A model generated the notes under the pieces. That model had not been told where the DNA came from and searched no databases. It saw only the letters and a program-made list of their open reading frames with translations. From Azophilus sp965221755 (GTDB lineage: Bacteria > Pseudomonadota > Gammaproteobacteria > Pseudomonadales > Azotimanducaceae), in contig OZ244921.1 in NCBI GenBank assembly GCA_965221755.1, positions 2,976,001-3,040,000 on the forward strand: a stretch of 64,000 nucleotides of DNA, given 5' to 3'. A program made the position numbers and the translations under genes. Each line of letters begins with the position of its first letter. Positions within the stretch are counted from its first letter, which is position 1. Positions 43,112-52,116 of this stretch are shown one piece after another.

Positions 43112-43205
43112 CGGGCGTGACCTGGCGGTTGCGGATGGAGTTTTCCTGTCGCGAAGCTCCGCTGCCGTTACGGGAGTCGGGTTCCGATGTTTCCGAGCCC
43201 GAACA
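43112..43205 (-). repeat. dispersed repeat, copy I (right flank of DUF4143 gene)
   Basis: Reverse copy: GGCGGTTGCGG, GGAGTTTTCC...GCGAAGCTCC, CCGCTGCCGTTACGGGAGTCGG, ending GAGCCCGAACA (complement TGTTCGGGCTC). With copy H it forms an inverted pair around the ATPase gene. Confidence 0.75.
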
Positions 43206-43210
43206 GTAGG

Positions 43211-44050
43211 TCAGTCGCGCCGCACGCGCATGAAGCTGGCGAAGCGGGGAATCCCCTTGGCGGTGGTTCCGAAGTGCTTGTAAGTCACTTTCGCCCCGAT
43301 GGGCGGCGGATTGCGCCGCTCCGCGTCGGTGAAGCCGGTGCCCAGTTTGAACCGGCGCCCGTCCGGCATTTCGACCAGCAGGGAGCCCAGCAGGCCCCGG
43401 TGCTTGCCCTTGCCCGGCAGGTGGGCGACGACGACGGCCTCGGCGTCCTGGTAGGTCTTGAGCTTCAGGAGGTCGTCGCTGCGGCCCGGCCGATGCAGGG
43501 ACCGGCCGTTGCGAAGCATCAGGCCCTCGCCGCCTTCGGCGGTGACGCGCTCCAGGATCGCCATCAGTTCGGCCTCGCTGGAAACGCGCCGCTGCTCGAC
43601 CAAGGCGATGTGCGGCGAAGGCGCTGGCGCCAGCATCGCCTGCAATCGCCTTAGGCGGTCGTCGAAGGGCATCCCCGGCTGCGGCAGGTCGAAGACCATG
43701 AAGCGAATCCGCCGCCACTGCGCATCGTTCGGGTTGTGCCGGCGCACCGCGCCGGACAGGCTTTCGAACGTGCCGCGTCCCATCCACAGCTCCCCATCGA
43801 GCGCTGCCGCCGGGAAGCCTTCGGTGAACCACGCCGGCGCGTTTAAGCGGTTGCCGCGGCGGGAGTGAAGCGACTCGCCGTCCCACAGGGCGCGCACCCC
43901 GTCGAGCTTCTCGCTGACCCAGTAGCCGCTTAGGTCAATGCCGCCTTGGTAGGATGTGGCGAGCGAGGGCGCCGGGGCGCCGTTGCGGACCTCCGCGGCG
44001 AGCGCCACCCCGTCCAGGAGGCAGCATAGGAGCATGGCGTAGCGGAACAT
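43211..44050 (-). CDS. ligE: exported ATP-dependent DNA ligase, LigE type
   Basis: A 279-residue minimal ATP-dependent DNA ligase. A signal peptide (FRYAMLLCCLLDGVALAA) precedes the nucleotidyltransferase domain with the adenylation motif EKLDGVRA (Lys-X-Asp-Gly). An OB-fold domain follows (GKGKHRGLLGSLLVEMPDGRRFKLGTGFTDAERRNPPPIGAKVTYK). This size and a periplasmic leader define LigE (Lig E), which seals nicks in extracellular or periplasmic DNA. The start is ATG 44050, the first giving the signal peptide. Confidence 0.85.
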   Translation of the reverse strand: MFRYAMLLCCLLDGVALAAEVRNGAPAPSLATSYQGGIDLSGYWVSEKLDGVRALWDGESLHSRRGNRLNAPAWFTEGFPAAALDGELWMGRGTFESLSGAVRRHNPNDAQWRRIRFMVFDLPQPGMPFDDRLRRLQAMLAPAPSPHIALVEQRRVSSEAELMAILERVTAEGGEGLMLRNGRSLHRPGRSDDLLKLKTYQDAEAVVVAHLPGKGKHRGLLGSLLVEMPDGRRFKLGTGFTDAERRNPPPIGAKVTYKHFGTTAKGIPRFASFMRVRRD

Positions 44051-44559
44051 CGTGGCATCTTCCTGTGGTTGAGAGGCCCACTCTGAGGGGTTGGGCACCG
44101 CAATAAAAGAGGAAAACGCCCCGATGATCCGTAGGAGATCCGCTGGGCTTGAGCCTCGGACAGCCGGCATTGACGCTGCGGGCCGCTCGCCGGGCTGTGA
44201 CGTGGCGGTGGCGGTTCCGGCGAGCCGGCCATCAAGATGCTGCCCTGCGCGCTGGCGCCGACGGGACTCATCGAGTCCGCGCCAACGGAGCTTTGCTGAC
44301 CATCGGGTTGAGCGCCTGCGCGCGCCCAAACGGTTCGGGCAGGCGCGCTGGGCGATGCCTGTTTTGCGAACGCCGCGCTCCTCGGCAAAGGTCAAACCCT
44401 TTGCTGTCCGCCGACAACCCGCATGGCTGCCGCCAAGCCAACAGCAGGTCGTCCTCGCCCCGCGCTTGGCGCCAGCCAGCAGCCTCAGGATCAGACGCGC
44501 GCCAAGTTCGGGATCGTTGGCCTGCCCGCGAGCCAATCCGCAGTCTTGATGGCGCTCGA
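44051..44559. other. gene-poor region between ligE and MaoC-type genes
   Basis: About 510 bp with no recognisable gene. Frames on both strands are short or of skewed composition, and none matches a family I know. It may hold decayed coding sequence. The ligE promoter must be near its right-hand part. Confidence 0.35.
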
Positions 44560-45498
44560 CTAAGCGCCAAGCGCCACGCTGGCGGTGCCTTCCAGCGGCG
44601 CCGCGGTGCCCTCCCGCTCCAGCCAGATGTCGCAGTCGGCGATCCATTCGCCGTCCGCTTGGCGGATTCCGGTGACCCGCCCGCGGGCGGTGACGCGGTC
44701 GCCGTCGAGCACCACCAAGGGGAAGCGCATGACGATGCGGCGGATGCACCGGGGGCCCGCCCAGGCGTGCAGCATGTTGATCATGTAGCTTAGGCCCAAG
44801 GGCCCTTGGTTGATGGTGCGGCGGCCGAAGCCGAGCCTCTCCACCACGCAGGGATCCCAATGCACGGGGTTGGGGTCGCGCAGTATCGCCGCCATCGTGC
44901 GCATCCGCTCCGGCGCCACCCGGGCCATGACCCAAGGCGGCACCGCATCGCCGGCCCGCAAGCCGGCCGGCGACTCGACCAGTTCGGCAACGGTCGGCGC
45001 CGGCCCGGCGGCCTCGACGTGCTTGTTCAGGTCCGCCTGCTCCGACGGGTTGCGCTCGAAGCTTCGCCGGTAGTGCCAGGTGATGGTCGCCCGGGCGCTC
45101 AGGGCCGCATCCGGCGCGAACATCTCGAAGCGGAAGGCAATGCGGTCGAAGACGCGCCCATCGCCGCGGCGGCGGTCGGCCTCGACCACCTCGCCGGTGA
45201 TCCGGTACGGCGTCTCCTCGAGCAGCGGCTGGAACATCTCCCAGACGTAGCTCTCAATGCCGATGGAGAAGTCCGACTCCGCTTGGCCGAGGGCGAACAT
45301 GTCCTTGATGGAGGTGCCCGCCCCCAGGATTGGGACATGGAAGAGGGCGACCGGGTGCGCCAAGCCGTCCGGCAGCGGCGCGGCGCCCGTGCATTCGGTG
45401 AGCAGGAAGTTCTCCCAATGGGCGATGGCGTAGGAGCCGCCGGGGAACCGGCGGCCGACTAGCGCGCGGATGTCTTCGACGGTGGGAGCTTCGGGCAT
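44560..45498 (-). CDS. MaoC-family dehydratase (double hotdog)
   Basis: A 312-residue protein with two hotdog-like halves. The C-terminal half carries the hydratase-2 motif: ILRDPNPVHWDPCVVERLGFGRRTINQGPLGLSYMINML, where the catalytic Asp and His of (R)-specific enoyl-CoA hydratases are expected. The N-terminal half resembles the FAS1-like dehydratase domain (YAIAHWENFLLTECTGAAPLPDG). It probably hydrates a 2-enoyl-CoA. Substrate unknown. Monocistronic. Confidence 0.8.
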   Translation of the reverse strand: MPEAPTVEDIRALVGRRFPGGSYAIAHWENFLLTECTGAAPLPDGLAHPVALFHVPILGAGTSIKDMFALGQAESDFSIGIESYVWEMFQPLLEETPYRITGEVVEADRRRGDGRVFDRIAFRFEMFAPDAALSARATITWHYRRSFERNPSEQADLNKHVEAAGPAPTVAELVESPAGLRAGDAVPPWVMARVAPERMRTMAAILRDPNPVHWDPCVVERLGFGRRTINQGPLGLSYMINMLHAWAGPRCIRRIVMRFPLVVLDGDRVTARGRVTGIRQADGEWIADCDIWLEREGTAAPLEGTASVALGA

Positions 45499-45571
45499 GG
45501 GCGCCTCCTGGCAGTTGGATTGGCTTGGATTCTAATGGGTCTTTGGCGGCCGCCGATCAAGTCCCGTTCGT

Positions 45572-46738
45572 TCAGCGCCAGCCGCGTCGCGCGCTGCCGC
45601 CCGTTGGCGAATCGAACACCAGCTCCGGAACCACCACCTCCCACTCGTCGCAAAGCAGGCCCTGCTGGAATTCGGGGGCGCTGTCGTTGCGTCCCCAGCC
45701 GACCACGGCATGGACCCGGGCGGATTGAACTTGGGACTTCGGTTGGCGCTGCCTCGCCAGCCGGCCGATGACCTGTCCATCCTTGGTTGCCAGTTCCCAA
45801 GGGCTTCGTTCGGTGCGAACGTCAAGCGCGTCATGCTGCCGCAGTCGGCGAATGGCGGCATGGATGGGGTGGTTGGGGACGTGTCGGCCGGGAAAGCCCA
45901 GGTTCACGTCCGCGAGGGTCAGCGCCGTCCGGCTGCTGTCCAGTTCGGTCGGCGGCGGCGGCAAGTCCGTCGCCGGGCGATGCAGCGCGCAAGCCCGGCC
46001 GCGCAGTTCGGGCAGGGGCGCCGGCGCCGTCCAAGGCGTGGCCCGCGATTCGCGCGCCTGCATGGCGCCGGAGCCGGACGCGCGGCCCTCGCGTTCCAGG
46101 CTTGCCAGTGCCAGCGTCTGCCTGGCCCGGGTCATGGCCACGTAGTAGAGGCGCCGCCAAGCGTCCGGGTCTTCGTTGCGCCCGGTTTTGCGCCATTGGT
46201 CATCGAGGATGACCACATGGTCGAACTCCAGCCCTTTGGCGCCGTGCGCCGTGACCAGCAGCAAGCCCTGCTGAGCGCGGCGAAAGTCCCGTCCCCATTC
46301 GGCCAGCCACTCTCCGAAGCCCTCCAACGAGGACTCCGCATCGCCGCATTCGAGGCGAAACTCCGCGATGGCTTCGCGCAGCGCGTCCATCCAGCCGCCG
46401 GCAGGTTGCGTGTCCGCCCAGTCCTCCAAGATCGTCGCCGTCACCAACCGGTTGGAGCGCTCCGCCAGCCAGTCGCGCAGGGCGCGGGTTTCCCGAAGCC
46501 GCCAGAAGTAGCTCATGTCCTCGGAGGCCAGCTGCGCGGGTATGCCCTTGAGTTCGCACAAGCTCCGCACCGGTTCCAGGGTTTGCCACCGTCTGGCCAT
46601 CACCGCGCAGTTGCGCCAACTCCAATCGCCGGATGCAGCCGCCAAGCCCTGCAAGCGCGTCAGCTCGGCAATGGCGGCTTGGGCTTGGGTCCGGTCGTCC
46701 GCCCCGGCGCCAATGATCTGCACCCGGCCTTGGCCCAC
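45572..46738 (-). CDS. UvrD-like C-terminal part of exonuclease-RecQ-UvrD fusion (after frameshift)
   Basis: 388 residues continuing the upstream helicase in another frame. It carries the last SF1 motifs: LLVTAHGAKGLEFDHVVILDD (motif V region) and RRLYYVAMTRARQTLALASLE (motif VI, the arginine finger), followed by a ~180-residue C-terminal domain of unknown fold. Alone it lacks Walker A/B and would be inactive. The frame joins the upstream protein after a one-base shift near 46740-46780, where the bridge would read EWASRDPVGQGRVQIIG. It is the 3' part of a single gene of ~1746 codons. Confidence 0.75.
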   Translation of the reverse strand: MGQGRVQIIGAGADDRTQAQAAIAELTRLQGLAAASGDWSWRNCAVMARRWQTLEPVRSLCELKGIPAQLASEDMSYFWRLRETRALRDWLAERSNRLVTATILEDWADTQPAGGWMDALREAIAEFRLECGDAESSLEGFGEWLAEWGRDFRRAQQGLLLVTAHGAKGLEFDHVVILDDQWRKTGRNEDPDAWRRLYYVAMTRARQTLALASLEREGRASGSGAMQARESRATPWTAPAPLPELRGRACALHRPATDLPPPPTELDSSRTALTLADVNLGFPGRHVPNHPIHAAIRRLRQHDALDVRTERSPWELATKDGQVIGRLARQRQPKSQVQSARVHAVVGWGRNDSAPEFQQGLLCDEWEVVVPELVFDSPTGGSARRGWR

Positions 46739-49700
46739 GGGGTCCCTCGACGCCCACTCGCCGCCCGGCGCCGCTTGCGGTCCACCTCGATGGGGCGCTC
46801 CCGCTTCATCCTGCTCTTGGCGGGCTCGATGAGCGCGTTGGCCGCGTCAATGATGTGCGCGGTTGACCGGTAGTTCTCGGTAAGCCAGACGGGCTTGGCG
46901 GCGTAGTCCTCGGTGAAGCGGCGGATGAAGGCCACCGAAGCGCCCATGAAGCTGTACACGTTTTGGTCGTCATCGCCAACGGCGAACAGCGTCAGCTTGC
47001 TGTCCGCATCATCGCGGGAGCGTCCCGCCATGGCGGCAATCAACTCATACTGGTGCTGGTCGAGGTCTTGGTACTCATCCACTAGGATGTGTCGAAATCC
47101 AGCCAGCAGGCGGTCGCGCTGGGCATCGGCCTCATCCGGCAGCAGGCCCTCGCCTTTCAGCAGCGCGGTGGCTTCACGCAAGACTTCCGTGAACGCCTGC
47201 TGCGGATCCTCGTTGTCCGCGCGCTGCATGGCTGCGAAGCTGGCGCCCACCAGGCGCATGGCCATGGCGTGGCAGGTCAGCACCGTGACGCCCTTGGCGT
47301 CCGACCCCACCAGCTCCTCAATGCGGCGACGAATCTCAACGGCGGCGTGACGGTTGTAGGCGAGCGCCAGGATGCCTTGGGACCGTTCGCGCCGAACCCG
47401 CAGCAGGTAGGCGATTCGATGCGCCAGCACTCGGGTCTTGCCGGAGCCGGGGCCCGCCAGCACCAGCACGTTGGCCTGCTCCCGGTCATCGGCGACGATC
47501 CGCCGCTGGTCCGGGCTCAAGCCGCCGACGATCGCTTGCCAACTGGCCGGGGTGGTCTCGCGGGCGAGTTCCGAATCGCGCTTGGGCAGCCAGCGTTTGA
47601 GGAAGGCCTGGCGCTCCAAGCTGAAGTAGTCCATTGCCAGGCGCAGCGCGTCGGCGGTGGCCTGCAGGCCGCGGGCCGCGAACTCCGCCATGATGTGGAT
47701 CTGCAGCACCTGCTCCCGGTAGTGGATCCTCAAGGGCTCGAATTCCGCTGACCCGAACCGCTGTCGGTGGGCGCCCGTGCCGGGCCGTTCCTCAAGGTGG
47801 ATGGTCATGGCTGGCCGGAACACCGTGAATCCCCGATTGAGCCGGATGACCTCCTGTTCATGCAGCCAGAGCAGGGCTCGATCGAGCAGCTTGCCGAGAT
47901 CCCAACCCTCGCTTTTCAACACCATGTCCTCGGCCAGCGCCTGCCGCAGCTTGCCGAAGGTGGTCTCGGCCAGCAGATCGGCGCCGCGGACGCCCTTGGG
48001 CAGCGCTGCCAGCAAATGGTCCAGCAGCAGGCCGGCCGCGTTGCGGCGCAGCTCGGCGGTGCGGGCCAAGGCCCGCCACGAGCGAAGCAGGGTGGTGCGG
48101 GCCAGTTCGCGGTTCGGGCGATGCAGGTTGATGCTGCCTCCGGAGCCTTGCTCAGCGCGGTCCTCGCCGCGCCCATCCTGCTCGATGCTGCGCAGGATGC
48201 GCAACAGCCGGTCCGGCAGCGCTTGGGCGAGGCCCCCGTCCTTGAGCCGCTGCGCGGCAACGCGCAGGTGCAAATCCTGGGTTTCCCCCTTGGCGAGGTC
48301 CGGGGACTCCTCCTGCATCAACTCGATCAAAGCCACTTCCAGTTCGCGAGCCGCCTTGAGCCGCTGTTGGGATGACGCTTGCACGCCGACATGAACGAAT
48401 GCGGTCACGGCCATGTCGTTGGTGACCAAGCCGAGGTGCTCCAGATCGTGCAAGGCCTTGCGAATGCCGGATGCACCCAGTCGGGCAACGCCCATTAGCT
48501 CGTCGGTGGAGACGCCCTCGTCGGGGTCCGCGGCAATGAACGCCCGGACGATGCGCAGCAGGGTTTCGCGGTAGCTTTGGGTTAGGTTTTCATTCGCCTC
48601 CAGTTGGCGTTTCGCCGCGTCCACCGAATGCACCCGCAAGGAGGACGGAAACACCTGCACCCGGTTCTCCTCCCGCCGCAGCAGGGCCGTCTCCTCCAGC
48701 CAAGCGACCGCGGTCTTCACCCGGGTGTCGTCCGTGGCGCTGTCCCGCTCGAAGGCCCCGTCCTCATCGTTCACCAGAATTTCCCCGGGCGTGGCCACGA
48801 TCTCACCCCCCAACCGCCGCCGGCGATCCACTTGCCGCAACGCTTTGAGAATGCCCTGGATTTCGTGCCGGCTGAGCCGTGACCGAGCTGACATCCCGAA
48901 CTGCCGCTCAAGGTCATCGGCGGTGTGGAGCAGCACGCAGCGGGCGCGCTGCCGGTCCCGACCCGCCCGGCCCGCTTCCTGCAGGTAGCTCTCCAACGAC
49001 CCGGGGATGTCAGCGTGGACCACCAGGCGCACGTCGGGCTTGTCGATGCCCATCCCAAAGGCGTTGGTGGCGGCGATCACGCGCACTTCACCGTCAATGA
49101 ACCGCTGCTGGATGCTGTGCTTGGTCTCCGGCGGCAGGCCGGCATGAAAGTGCGCCGACTCCAAGCCCTTGCGCCGCAGGTGCTCGGCCACCTCCTCGCA
49201 GTGGCTGCGGGTGGCGCAATAGACGATGGCCCCGCCGGGCTGGCCGCTTGGCAGCTCGGCCGCCAATGCCTCGTGAATGTCCTCCAGTTTGTGGGCGGCG
49301 TCCGTCTGGCGCACCTCGAATTCGAGGTTGTCGCGCTCGGAGCCGCCGTTGAAGAGGGTGAATTCGATGTCCAGCGTTTCGCGGAAGTGGTCCTGAATGT
49401 CGGCCACCACCTCGGGTCGGGCCGTGGCGGTGAGGCAAAGCACGGCCGGGGGCGGATCCGCCCGGTCCGCCGAACCTCGGCATTGGGCGCCGTGGCGCTC
49501 GCGAATGAAGCGGCCCACATAGCGGTAGTCGGGGCGAAAGTCGTGGCCCCAGCCGGACAGGCAGTGGGCTTCGTCGAGCACCCAAGCGCCAACCTCGCGC
49601 TGTTCCAGCGCCCGCCGCAGCGAACGGTTGCGCAACTGTTCCGGCGCAGTCAGCAGGATGGCGGCATCGCCCAGTCGCACCCGGTCCAAGGCGTCGGCTC

Positions 49701-50811
49701 GTTCCGGCACGGACAGCATGCCGTTGACGGTGACGCAGTTGCTGATGCCCCGCGCCTCGAGCCCGGCCACCTGATCAGCCATGAGCGCCACCAAGGGCGA
49801 AATCACCACCGTGAGCGCGCCGGTCTTGCCGTAGCGCGACAGCGCCGGGACTTGGTAGCACAGCGACTTGCCCGCGCCGGTGGGCAGGATGGCCAGCACC
49901 GGCGCGCCAGCCATTGCCCGCTCCACGATCGCGCCCTGCATGGACGCCCCGCCGGGCATGGACGGCACGGTGCGGTAGCCATCGAAGCCGAACCAGCGTT
50001 TGAGCTCCTTGGCGGGGTCGTGGCGTTCGCGGCACCAGGCGCAGCTTGCATCGGCGCAGGCATGGTCGCGCAGCCGCCGAATCAACCGTCCGGCGGCGGG
50101 GAACCGATGGCGCACCCAAGCCGGCAGCACGGAGTTGCCCTCGGCCACCGAGACCCAGGCCAGCGCGTAGGCCAGCGGCCAGCCGTCCTCGTCGCCGGCG
50201 GGCAGCGCGCGCTCCTGCGCGCTGCAGACACTGCCTGCCAAATGCCGGTCGATGGCGGCAAGGGCCGCCGCGGCCGAGGGGCGGGGACGGCTTCGCAATT
50301 CGGCAAAGAAAGCGTCGAAGCCCAAGCCGGATGCCGATCGGCCAGTGAGCCAATGCCAAGCGGTGAGCAGGTCCGGTTCGGCGCTGCGCAGGGCATGGCG
50401 CTGTGATTCGAGTGCCTCCAGGGCGAGCCAGGAGTCCAGTTCCGGATTGTTGATCTGTCCCCGAAGCAAGCCGCCGTCCTGGTAGTGCTTGACCAGGCGA
50501 TGGTAGGGATTGGCCGGGAATGCCAGGGGATTGAGGCGCAAGGTGTCCAGCACGGGCATGCTCAGCAGGCCCAGATCGGGGGCTGCGGCGGCAAGGTGCG
50601 GCAGGTCGAAGTCGATCAGGTTGTGGCCCACGAGGCAGTCGCCGCGCCGGGCGAATCGATCGAGCCGCAGCAGGGCGGCGGGCAGGTCGAAGCGCCGCCG
50701 GCCTGCTCCGGGAAAGGTCAGCGACTCGCCGGTTTGCTGATCGACCGCGGCGAGCTCGCTGATGCGCTCGCCCTTGAGTTCGAGATCAATGGAAATGCAG
50801 TGCATCGGCAA
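46660..50811 (-). CDS. exonuclease-RecQ-UvrD fusion helicase, N-terminal part (frameshifted)
   Basis: 1383 residues. Residues 1-140: DEDD 3'-5' exonuclease-like (SIDLELKGE, GHNLIDFDLPHL, PYHRLVKHYQDGG). About 250-900: RecQ helicase with Walker A PTGAGKSLCYQ (~310), DEAH in VLDEAHCLSGWGHDFRPDY (~412), and motif VI in ESYLQEAGRAGRDRQ. From ~1090: UvrD/SF1 with Walker A AGPGSGKTRVLAHR (~1118) and ILVDEYQDLDQHQ (~1248). The last ~30 residues after IEVDRKRRRA are out of frame, and motifs V-VI lie in the next reading frame. RecQ and UvrD motors in one chain suggest recombination, repair or defence. Either a sequencing error or a real mutation separates them. Confidence 0.8.
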   Translation of the reverse strand: MPMHCISIDLELKGERISELAAVDQQTGESLTFPGAGRRRFDLPAALLRLDRFARRGDCLVGHNLIDFDLPHLAAAAPDLGLLSMPVLDTLRLNPLAFPANPYHRLVKHYQDGGLLRGQINNPELDSWLALEALESQRHALRSAEPDLLTAWHWLTGRSASGLGFDAFFAELRSRPRPSAAAALAAIDRHLAGSVCSAQERALPAGDEDGWPLAYALAWVSVAEGNSVLPAWVRHRFPAAGRLIRRLRDHACADASCAWCRERHDPAKELKRWFGFDGYRTVPSMPGGASMQGAIVERAMAGAPVLAILPTGAGKSLCYQVPALSRYGKTGALTVVISPLVALMADQVAGLEARGISNCVTVNGMLSVPERADALDRVRLGDAAILLTAPEQLRNRSLRRALEQREVGAWVLDEAHCLSGWGHDFRPDYRYVGRFIRERHGAQCRGSADRADPPPAVLCLTATARPEVVADIQDHFRETLDIEFTLFNGGSERDNLEFEVRQTDAAHKLEDIHEALAAELPSGQPGGAIVYCATRSHCEEVAEHLRRKGLESAHFHAGLPPETKHSIQQRFIDGEVRVIAATNAFGMGIDKPDVRLVVHADIPGSLESYLQEAGRAGRDRQRARCVLLHTADDLERQFGMSARSRLSRHEIQGILKALRQVDRRRRLGGEIVATPGEILVNDEDGAFERDSATDDTRVKTAVAWLEETALLRREENRVQVFPSSLRVHSVDAAKRQLEANENLTQSYRETLLRIVRAFIAADPDEGVSTDELMGVARLGASGIRKALHDLEHLGLVTNDMAVTAFVHVGVQASSQQRLKAARELEVALIELMQEESPDLAKGETQDLHLRVAAQRLKDGGLAQALPDRLLRILRSIEQDGRGEDRAEQGSGGSINLHRPNRELARTTLLRSWRALARTAELRRNAAGLLLDHLLAALPKGVRGADLLAETTFGKLRQALAEDMVLKSEGWDLGKLLDRALLWLHEQEVIRLNRGFTVFRPAMTIHLEERPGTGAHRQRFGSAEFEPLRIHYREQVLQIHIMAEFAARGLQATADALRLAMDYFSLERQAFLKRWLPKRDSELARETTPASWQAIVGGLSPDQRRIVADDREQANVLVLAGPGSGKTRVLAHRIAYLLRVRRERSQGILALAYNRHAAVEIRRRIEELVGSDAKGVTVLTCHAMAMRLVGASFAAMQRADNEDPQQAFTEVLREATALLKGEGLLPDEADAQRDRLLAGFRHILVDEYQDLDQHQYELIAAMAGRSRDDADSKLTLFAVGDDDQNVYSFMGASVAFIRRFTEDYAAKPVWLTENYRSTAHIIDAANALIEPAKSRMKRERPIEVDRKRRRAASGRRGTPWAKAGCRSLAPGRTTGPKPKPPLPS

Positions 50812-50883
50812 GTCGTCGAGTGGGATCGGCGCTGAATGTCATGCCAAGCCAGCGGCGTTCAGGTTCCGCCCCGGCCCCCGGAG

Positions 50884-51630
50884 TCACCCCCAAACGCCTC
50901 CCTCCCACAGCCGCTTCAAAAAGTCCCTGGCGGGAAGAACCCGCACATCGTCAATCCATGCCTCTCGTTCGCCGAGGTACACGCCAAAGCACCGCGCGCT
51001 GCTTGCCCCCAATTGGGTTCGCACCAGATGCAGGCCGCGGTTGAACCGCCGCTCCCAACGTTGGCTGGCCTTGATTTCCACGGCTGTGCGGCCCGAGGCG
51101 GTTTCCGCGATCACATCCACTTCGGCACCGTTGTGGTTGCGCCAAAAATGCAGCGGGTACCTCAGTCCCGTGTAGGCGAGGTGGGCGCGCATTTCGCCCA
51201 GGATCAGGGTTTCCAGCAGGCCGCCCCGCTCCTCGTCGCCAACGGGGTAGGGCAGGCGGTCCGCCAGAGCGCGGGCCACGCCGCAGTCGAACAGATAGAA
51301 CTTGCGGTGGCTCACTTGCTTGTTCGCCGCCTTCAGTTTCCAAGGCGGCAGCCAATAGCCGATGAGGGTATCAACCAACAGGTCAAAGTGGCTTTTGGTC
51401 GAGAAGCGCCGGGGCTTTCTGTATTTCGTCAATGACCACCCATGTGCCGGGCCGAAGCGCGCGTTGGGATTGCGGTTCAGGTGGATGGACTCGCCCGCAT
51501 CCAAGAGGTCGTAGGAAAGAGCTTTAGGAAACCGGTTTTGAATCCATGTGGACTTTCCGGTGCCCCTTGGACCCAGCAAAAGAATGGAGCGGGTTGGCGT
51601 CGGCAGAAGTCTTGCGTACATAGATGGCAT
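50884..51630 (-). pseudogene. second AAA/DUF4143 ATPase, frameshifted and internally deleted
   Basis: It begins MPSMYARLLPTPTRSILLLGPRGTGKSTW (Walker A), continues to LNRNPN, then reads out of frame; the adjacent frame there gives TWVVIDEIQKAPALLD, the Walker B region. It then resumes as SHFDLLVDTLIGYWLPPWKLKAANKQVSHRKFYLFDCGVARAL and ends with DUF4143 elements (GLLETLILGEM, GAEVDVIAETASGRTAVEIKASQRW). About 100-150 residues between Walker B and the DUF4143 part are missing. It differs from the intact copy at 41940 and is not a recent duplicate. Confidence 0.75.
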
Positions 51631-51666
51631 TTTTGCCGGAAATTCGCCAAGTATATTCGCCAAGTA

Positions 51667-51822
51667 TAATTGCATAACATGCCGATAAACATGCTTCAGC
51701 CGATACTGAATGGGTGTGCAAACTCGCTGTGTTGTCCCGGTGGGTTTCCAATCGAGGGCGGACGGAGGAATTCCACCCAACATCTTTGGCTGAAGCAAGT
51801 TGAGAGGCATGTTGCATAATTT
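51667..51822. repeat. MITE-like element upstream of the decayed ATPase
   Basis: Inverted ends: AATTGCATAACATGCC ... CATGCTTCAGCC on the left and GGCTGAAGCAAGTTGAGAGG ... GCATGTTGCATAATT on the right, enclosing ~90 bp with no gene. The end motif also occurs beside the IS1595 remnant (32999-33038), so this may be a non-autonomous element moved by that family. A 13-bp tandem repeat TTCGCCAAGTATA lies just outside (51644-51669). Confidence 0.55.
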
Positions 51823-51825
51823 CCT

Positions 51826-52116
51826 CAGAAGGGCGATGGAAGCCAATGGCGGGCTACGCCGACCAACATCAGCGGTCCCGCCGCTTTCATCATCGCCACG
51901 CCGGTGGGGCACAAGGCGCGCGGGAGCGGCCTTGAGCGCCCGCTCGACGGGAAGTCGCCCAACTTCCGGCGCCTGTTCCTCGGGCGCGCCGGCCGTCGGC
52001 AGCGGTTCGCCTTGGCCGCCTTCCACATCCATGACGATCTCAGCGAGGCGGCCCTGGCCCGGGGCGTGACCGTGCTGCGGCGCAGGGGCGACGTGATCGA
52101 AACCCTCGCGGCCTGA
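51826..52116 (+). pseudogene. unidentified 3' gene fragment
   Basis: The frame encodes NISGPAAFIIATPVGHKARG and then a well-formed end AFHIHDDLSEAALARGVTVLRRRGDVIETLAA followed by a stop. The style of the end resembles the C-terminus of DUF3782/PD-(D/E)XK-type proteins, but I am not certain. No start or N-terminus is present; the MITE-like element abuts its 5' side. Confidence 0.3.

Noticed and set aside
41775..43205. Recent composite transposon around the DUF4143 ATPase
   Set aside because: Inverted outer ends fit, but there is no target-site duplication and no transposase inside, so a recent transposition is not supported.
2607..43205. CRISPR array or spaced direct repeats
   Set aside because: Repeats are dispersed over 40 kb, vary in length and orientation, and have no regular spacers.
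41886..43886. 666-codon minus-strand frame across the ATPase and ligase region
   Set aside because: It crosses the stop region of the ligase gene and a repeat, and the ATPase and LigE are clear on the other frames.
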